A stretch of DNA of 64,000 bases, taken from assembly GCA_950295325.1 (NCBI GenBank), contig OX485806.1, positions 49,657,169-49,721,168 of the forward strand, written 5' to 3'. Shown here piece after piece: positions 57,324-64,000 of this stretch. The DNA is from Polytrichum commune (Eukaryota; Streptophyta; Polytrichopsida; Polytrichales; Polytrichaceae). Each line of letters begins with the position of its first letter. Position 1 is the stretch's first letter. Both the position numbers and the translations under genes were made by a program. The notes under the pieces are model-generated. The model did no database searches. It saw only the letters and a list, made by a program, of their open reading frames with translations, and had not been told where the DNA came from.

Positions 57324-57970
57324 TGGCACAAACCTTTTCATGAGGAGTTCTCAAAATACCATGGGTACAGACAGGACCCCCAAGTGACACTTGAGTTTTG
57401 TGGAGCCATTGATGAGAGGGCCCAAGTGATTTTAATATGGGTGAAGGCCTCGGGTATTGAGAACGCCTCCCACCCACGGAAACTAGGAGTCACGAACGTA
57501 AGGTCATGAGCATTGAATAACTTATGGCATTCAAATTTTAGAATGCTCAAAGACACCTCAATCGGAGGTGTGAGCTAGGAGATATGGCAATGTGAGTGGG
57601 TTGCTGCTTAGTAACAACAACATGGGACAGTAATGACCTAGGAGTGGCGCCCGGGAATGCGGAAATAAGAACGGCCATTTCTTCCTCAATTTTGCCAAAA
57701 TGGGGAGAATCGGGGGACCACTAACATCTACGCAAAAAATAGATATCAGTAGAATGGTTGCTTGATAGAATCAAATATCTTATAAGGAAGTAATGGAGGT
57801 ATAAAGGTGTTGGTGGCTTCGAGGCCCAGAGGCTAAGGTAAAATGTCTACATGGCCTGAATTCTTTGGATGGAGACAAAAAGTTACTTGACAGTTGGGTA
57901 GGGGCCCTCTCCAAAGTCCTAAAGGCTTATATGGATGAGGTGGCGTGGCCGGTTGAACCCACCCAAAGGC
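57324..57970 (+). repeat. 3' LTR of old chromovirus, truncated
   Basis: Begins TGGCACAAACC (young copy TGTCGCGCACC). It carries the TCATGAGGAGT, ACACCTCAATCGGAGGTG and GGAGTGGCGCCCGGGA blocks. A foreign segment of about 150 bp lies near 57,756-57,910. Similarity resumes at CCAAAGTCCTAAAGGCTTAT and stops at about 57,970, so the LTR end and right target duplication are missing. Confidence 0.82.
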
Positions 57971-58789
57971 GAAAGGCATGGCCTCCACGAGCGTTGGCCC
58001 AATGCAGGGACATAGGTGCCAAGCATGCTTCAGGTTGTTGTACACCCATCAATTTGTTTTTTTGGTTTTGGTTCTTCCATGGATCTTTTTGAACACAACT
58101 CTATTGTTTTTATTATTTTGTTATATCCTATCTAAAACTCAATATCAAGAATATGGTGTTTGTTTTTTGGAAAAATTCCTATGACCATAACATTTGTTAC
58201 ATTGCTAAACTAGCATGCAAATGAGGTCAAATTTTTAGTTGAAGAGACCACAATCCCTTGGTCACTCATGCATGAAATGAGAGAATATATTTTTTGTGCG
58301 TGTTGGGAGTTCATTGGCCGTGTATTGCCGTATAACACATACAACCTACACGGCAATTGGGAGAGAGCAATAAAATCTCACCATAGAATTGTTTTAATAT
58401 GCACAACAATTGTACAATATTCAAAGTCATTTTCAACAAGAAAATCTATAAGAAGCCACGTGGCTATGGACCAAGACGTGAAGAACAAAAAGTCCTATTG
58501 GAAGTCAATAAGACTAAAGATGAAATTGCACAAACATATATACATACACAAAGACATATGAACAATGTTAGGTGTGAGATGGTCTCATGCTCTCCTTGCT
58601 TTGTATTCTATTGTTTATATTTTGTTTTTTGTTTATACAAAAATATATGGAATAATTTTTATTCCTCTTTGAACTAGTGTTTAAGGCCTTATTTTATTGT
58701 TTCACATTCTTCTTTCATTACAATGCTATTGAATTTGAGAAATTTAATGTTTTACCTTCTACACCTTCATTTTGCGAGTAGTATAAGGT
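57971..58789. other. No supported gene
   Basis: AT-rich sequence between the truncated LTR and the copia relic. Open frames at 58,268-58,677 show no recognisable motif. It may include the 3' end of the copia element, but no LTR was recognised. Confidence 0.5.
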
Positions 58790-59660
58790 TTCTAAATCCA
58801 CTGACTTGGTAATCCTTTATGCTTATCATTTGCAAGTTGTTTGGTTAGCACGTTCGCTATCACATCATCCGTTGGAAAATATTTCAAACGTGTCTTTTGG
58901 TTTTCTAGTATATTTCTAATGAAGTTCTATTGTACATCAAAATGTTTGGTGCGATAATGGTATGTGGGAGATTTTTCAAATCATGATTGTTGCATATGAT
59001 GGATGTTGGTTGTTTTTGCACATATCCCACATTTCCAAAAGTTGTTTAACCCAAATTGGTTACTTGATGCAATGGCTAGTGGCCATATACACCGTATTTG
59101 TCGTAAATAATGCTATGGTTGGTTGTTTCTTGCATTTCCACAAAATGACTCTAATGCCAACAACAAAAAACACGTAATATGTGGTGGATTACTGGTAGTT
59201 TGCATATCCCGTCCAATCTGCATCGCAAAATTCTCTCTAGGAGATATCTTGTGAGGCATAACTTGCAGTCCAAAGTGCCCTTCAAATACCTCATGATGCA
59301 TTTCATGGCTATCCAATATGATGAACCAACTTTTAATATGAATTGGTTCATTATACTTATTGCAAATGCAATATTGGCCCTCATACCTACCATTGCATAC
59401 ATGAGAGATCCTATCCCAACCTTGTCTGGAACACCTTCCATTTTCCTTTGCACATTCTTAATGTTTTCCTCCAAAAGTTTTAACAATTTCCAACATGCAC
59501 CAAACATAGTTCCGACCGGTTTGCATTTTTCCATGTTGAGTTGGTCGAGAACATCCTTGATGTAACTCATTTGGTTTATAATGATGATATGGGTTTCTCT
59601 CTTCCTCTCAAATTCCATTCCCAAGCAATAATACAACTCTTTGAGATTGCTCATTTCAAA
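58790..59660 (-). pseudogene. Ty1/copia RT C-terminus and RNase H relic
   Basis: Minus strand, copia-type. 59,654-59,151 encodes the end of RT and start of RNase H (LKELYYCLGMEFERKRETHI, QMSYIKDVLDQLNMEKCKPV, then IGSLMYAMVGMRANIAFAIS and MRYLKGTLDCKLCL). The RNase H end is at about 58,960-58,800 (YHYRTKHFDV, then KYFPTDDVIANVLTKQLAND). Stops and frame changes separate the pieces. The Y-L-G and LMYA...R-x-(D/N)-IAFA patterns are diagnostic for copia rather than gypsy. Confidence 0.9.
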
Positions 59661-60300
59661 TTATTTCTTAAACTCTTAATTGAACCACTTCAATTGGGGT
59701 ACTTTGCTTGCTAATATAACCAAATCGTCCACATAAAGGATTTCTACCAATAAATACTCACCCGTTTCTTTTATGTACTATGAATGATCCACTTGGCTTC
59801 TATAAACAAACCTCGCTGATAGAAAAATAAGACAATATGGTGGTACCACGCCCTGAGCAATTGTTTAAACCCATACAAAGTGTTCATTCCATCCTTGTAT
59901 GAGTCCCACTGGTAGATTCATGTAGATATTCACTTTCAATAACATTGTCCTTACATCCATTTGGTAGATATCCCAATCCATGATTACTTTTATTGCAAGT
60001 ATGCACTAATGGTGATAAAATTGGCTACAGGGGCAAAGGTTTCGTTGAAGTCCAATCCAACCACTTGAAAATATTTCTTTCCTTCTAACTTTGTTTTATA
60101 CCTAACAATTTCTTGCACTTGGATTCATCTCCAAATCATCTCTAACACTTGTGTTATCTTATATGAATTCCATGTCTTTATTTTTTATGATTTTTTAGTT
60201 CGCAAACATATTAGCCTTTGGGCTAAGTTCCATCATAATAACCCAAAACAAACATTTGGTGCCTTTGCTATCAAGCTTATATTTCTTTTTATCCGCCATT
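59661..60300 (-). pseudogene. Copia reverse transcriptase relic
   Basis: Minus strand. VEILYVDDLVILAS with the YVDD active site lies at 59,724-59,735. Upstream, degraded RT text continues to about 60,150 (FNETFAPVANFITI-like). Heavily frameshifted. Confidence 0.8.
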
Positions 60301-61429
60301 TGAACACACGATTTTGTGCAATGCAAGGTTTCCTCCCGTTTCATGCTTTACGGGCTTGATGAAGTCCAATGCCCTCATTGGACATCAATTTTGTATGTGG
60401 GCCACATTAACCATTGTTTCCACCCAAAATGATTTGTGGATGTTTTTTAGGATGAAACATGTTCCATGCCATTTCTACAATGGTACGATTTGCACGCTCA
60501 ACCACCCCATTTTGTTGAGGCCTATACGGGGTGGACATTTGCTTCTCAATACTAAAATTCTTAAAATAGTTGCTCAAATGCTTTGGAAAATATATTCTCT
60601 ACCATTGTCTAACCAAAATGCCTTGATTTTGTACTCCAATTGATTTTCTACAAACACTTTAAAATCTTTGAACTTCTCAAAACATTTTCTTTAGACTTCA
60701 ATGTGTACAACCACGCAATCTTTGCAAGATTGTCGACTAAAATAACAAAATACCTTCCACCGCCCATGGATGTGGTCTTTGTGGGGCCAAACATGTCGAA
60801 ATGCACAATCTCCAAAGGTTTGGTTACTCGTCTTCAATGCACGCTTCGTAAAGCAACAATGATGTAAATTAAGAAAATATGCTAGGGTTCATGCCATTCA
60901 CCATGCTTTAGAGCATATAAACACCCTTCACCTTCAAAAGGCCAAGGCGCTGGTGCCAAAGCTCAAGCGCACCATATCCTATTGGAGATTGCACAAAATT
61001 GGTCGCATTTGTCTTGTGCAGCTATATATAAATTGTTCTATACAAGCTGTTTTATACATGGCATGATTGCAATGGCTTTGCCATCGCAAGTTTTTACAAA
61101 ACATTTGTTTAAGTTGAATTACATTTTCAAATCATTCAACACAAATTTGCTCAGTGAAAGCAAATTGGCTTACAACTTGTGGAACGCATGTTCGATACAA
61201 ATTTGATTAATTCTACCCTTTATAATTGTTTCCACAATGAGAAATTCCATTTCAATGGCTAAATACACATTTTATGGAGAACTATGCATTTTGGTGTCAT
61301 ATCTGTCAAATGGAAACCTATGTTTGGTGGTTGCTAAATCCATGATCCACTTGTGCACGCTCTTAGAATGTATCCATGTATGCATTACAAATGCGTTGTT
61401 GACATCATCCTTCATATTCTTTGCATTTT
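60301..61429 (-). pseudogene. Copia integrase relic
   Basis: Minus strand. The clearest block is PQQNGVVERANRTIVEMAWN at about 60,470-60,525, the conserved QQNGVVER(K/A)NR region holding the catalytic glutamate of copia integrases. Neighbouring text includes FGPTKTTSMGGGRYFVILVD at about 60,735-60,800. Copia order (integrase before RT) is respected on the minus strand. Confidence 0.82.
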
Positions 61430-62000
61430 CACATTATTTGTTTTTTTTTTTGTAGGAAAAACATGCAATGTGGCCCAATTTTTTGCAATATAAGTACAAC
61501 CAGGGATTTTGGTGTAGAAATGAATTGCTCGTTGGCTTTCTCAAAATACCATGGCAACATCCGCACATTGTGAATTTTTTCTTTGCGTTTCTTCATCTTG
61601 TGCATCAAATGCATAGTCACATAGTTCATCGTAAGTTCTTTCATTGGTATCATTTTAAGGCGGTGATCAAGAAATTATACAATATAGACAAAATCTCGAG
61701 CAAGGCTATAATGATGTTTTTGTCTTTCACTGGTACCTCCAAACAAACATGTAGTCCAATAAATCGGTGCCATCTTGCATTTTGTACGTGGAGAACTTGA
61801 GAAAAACAAAAATAATGTTGGTCATTTTTTTTATCTAATAAATATTGTAAAGGGTTTTCCACGCCTGTGCGGTCTTTTGCAAATCTTGATGTGTGCAAGT
61901 TTGTTGTCTGCAAAGTTGAGGCTAATGATAGACATGGCCTTCTTGATGCGTGTGGTACTTTTGGGCCACCCCCTTTCGAGGGAGCCTAAAAGTATCACAC
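61430..62000 (-). pseudogene. Copia gag relic
   Basis: Minus strand. A UBN2-type gag (VPVKDKNIIIALLEILSILY, NFLITALKMIPMKELTMNYV, MHKMKKRKEK) with a decayed CCHC knuckle (LYCKKLGHIA, about 61,467-61,500). The N-terminal part at 61,913-61,990 has the NFADKQ...HI pattern. The start is not identifiable and no LTR was seen upstream. Confidence 0.8.
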
Positions 62001-64000
62001 AAGCCCTTCGGTGAAGGTGGCCTGCATTTGCAGGCGCCCAAGCCGAACCCGGATGATAGGTGTATAACGTGAGTAGTTAGATTTTTAAGGGAGATTAAAT
62101 ATGCGTCGTAGTACCTCCGGAGGTTAGGCCTTAGTTTTTTACTAGTGTGGCTTTAAACTCCACTAACCAATTTCATATCTAGTTCTAACCTTAACCTACA
62201 ACCTATTCTACGCGCAGACGCACCAGCCTTGAAACCAAGGCAATCCTAATTTGTGAATTGGGATGGTTCTGATACACCCAACCGGGTGTGACTCATACCA
62301 CCTTAACTCAACGAACGGAATAACGACAATTTGATGGACCATTCAATTCTTCCTATTTCTTTATTTAGTTCTATTTAGTTTTCTAAGCGGGGGAACTTGG
62401 CCTAAGTCCCACCCTTCACACAAATTCCTTCTTAATTACTTACTTTTGTTTGCACGTCCTAACTTACTACATTAACATATTAGGCATCACCCCTTACCTC
62501 GGATCTCTTGCCAACAAGGGTTTACGATTTATTTTATATGTTTTGATTGTTAAATGTGTTTACACTGGATAGACCACGAAATGCAACTCAATGGGACCAG
62601 GGTGACGGGCGACCTGTAGGTTCAACCTGTTGCGCAATCTTCATAAATTGGGGCCATTACTCCCAATCTATGGGGCCAACAACATAATAGTGGATTCGCG
62701 GGTCATTAACCCACCTTTCCACCAACAACATTCAGAGTGGTCGTGTCGGTGATTAATCCGACTTACCACACACGAAACTTGCTAATAAATGAAGCTACTA
62801 CCACAAAACATACCAAGGGCCCCGAAAACAATGGAATTGGGTACTCCCTTGGCGGTCAAGTGGTCAAGCCACTTGACCTTACGAGATAGGTGAGTGGGTT
62901 TAGAGATGCGTACCTTAGCCGTGCTCCCTCCAATCCTAAATGGAAGGCTTAAGGTTAGTTAATTTACCTCAATTTTCCTCGGTTGATTTGGGCTTGATGT
63001 AGGCCGAGCCGCTACCTCCTTCCTTGCTCCACTTTCCGAGCGTCGATCTTGCCTCCTTCTTTGTAACTAGTTTGGTAGTAAGCGTACCTTAGTTAACAAT
63101 TAAAATATAAAGTGTTATTTTGCCCTGTAATTTAATCCTAAGCATAATATTTATACTTAGTGCACCAAATTATCTTTCCAATGATCTAAAAATCACTCTA
63201 ATCGGATAAGAAATGCAAAAGTTATGAGGGTTGGAAGTGTGAGGTCGATTCAACCGACCCTTCCAACCCACCTATCTACCTTCTAACTTCAAAAATTCAT
63301 AGCACATTCCTTACTACTTGGATCTAGGCTATGGATAGCTATATGAAATCTCTCTAAGAGAAAAATGATAAGTATCTTGTTCTAGCTTTTGAACTAAGCC
63401 TTCAGGGCATTGGCAGATGAGGTCTATAATGCCTCTACTCAAAACTCTACCATCCAACCTACCTCTACAAAAGAAGGAATAATTTTGTTGGTGTGTTAAT
63501 AAACACACAACCTAACTAGGAGAGAGGGAGTAGAGGAGGTTCTCAAGCCTTTCTTTTAGACCATTGAGAATACATGCTAAAGGATTTTTTCCTAACTACA
63601 TTGAAGCAGGGCTTCGCCCAAAAACTAGAGAAAGAGAAAGAGCTACAAGGTGGAAGGAGGGGTTTTTAAACCCTCTCACAAAAGGGTTGGACCCCTCCTC
63701 CACCGGATCCATTTTTCAAACCCTTTCCCGAAATTTTGGCTCGGGGGTTTTCCCGGTTGAGGTTGCCACCCTCTCGCCGAGGTGGCTCCGACAAAAAACC
63801 TTTAGAAATCTTTCTAATTTTTCCGCCATCGAGTTGGCAAGGGGGCAAGTGGGCAAGTATCCCCCTTGCTCTCTTTCTTTTTTTTCTTCAAAATTCTTCA
63901 CGCCGATTTTATCTTCTTACGTAAAACACCTCCAATAGTCTTGTGTGCCTCACACTAACTAATAAACTAACACTTGCTTAGCTAGCATCTACTAACATTT
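62001..64000. other. Unassigned non-coding sequence
   Basis: No supported gene. It has paired GGGTCATTAACCC and GTCGGTGATTAATCCGAC motifs (about 62,698-62,770) like those in the DNMT-gypsy leader at about 39,245-39,340, and a minus-strand TGTATCAGAACC near 62,262-62,273 that weakly resembles a Met-tRNA primer-binding site. It may be leader or LTR of another retrotransposon. A 124-codon open frame at 63,564-63,938 shows no known domain. Confidence 0.4.

Noticed and set aside
63564-63938. Plus-strand 124-codon open frame near the window end
   Set aside because: No recognisable domain, start context or splice signals, and overlapping frames on both strands are equally open.

Overview
This window is plant nuclear DNA, probably from a streptophyte with a large repeat-rich genome. 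Spliced transposon genes with GT/AG introns, a Ty3/gypsy chromovirus, a CACTA element with a TNP2-type transposase, a Mutator-like element and Ty1/copia relics all point to a plant. I cannot name the species. I found no convincing single-copy host gene, rRNA or intact tRNA: everything recognisable is mobile-element sequence, mostly decayed.

Layout. Positions 1-9,693 are AT-rich and hold three gypsy relics (20-352, 3,410-3,820, 6,010-7,585). From 9,694 to about 57,970 there is one nested stack. (1) The outermost and oldest layer is a decayed chromovirus copy: left half 9,694-14,769, right half 57,022-about 57,970. It also carries a solo LTR at 12,022-13,254. (2) A CACTA element lies inside it (14,770-57,021, 3-bp target duplication AGT), with a TnpA-like gene on the minus strand and a TNP2 gene on the plus strand. 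(3a) A minus-strand gypsy element splits the CACTA TnpA-like gene. Its coding order is gag, protease, C5-cytosine DNA methyltransferase, RT, RNase H, integrase, PHD finger. (4) Its gag is split by a 14.55-kb Mutator-like DNA transposon (23,955-38,504, exact 11-bp target duplication). That transposon carries a MULE transposase and a divergent multi-exon gene joining a ParB-like domain to an N6/N4-type DNA methyltransferase domain. (3b) A young chromovirus copy of the same family as layer 1 sits in the CACTA right arm (49,827-56,916; LTRs differ at three positions by eye; duplication AGGAG). Positions 58,790-62,000 are a decayed minus-strand Ty1/copia element, and 62,000-64,000 is unassigned.

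The most interesting content is the pair of nested transposons that each carry a different DNA methyltransferase. One is a cytosine-C5 enzyme in a retrotransposon that also ends in a histone-reader-like PHD finger. The other is a ParB-MTase fusion of phage/bacterial architecture inside an intron-containing DNA transposon. Around and inside the fusion gene lie at least twelve copies of a 14-bp palindrome, resembling a parS-like site array. All copies here are broken by stops and frameshifts, and most of the nonsense codons can be explained by single C-to-T changes.
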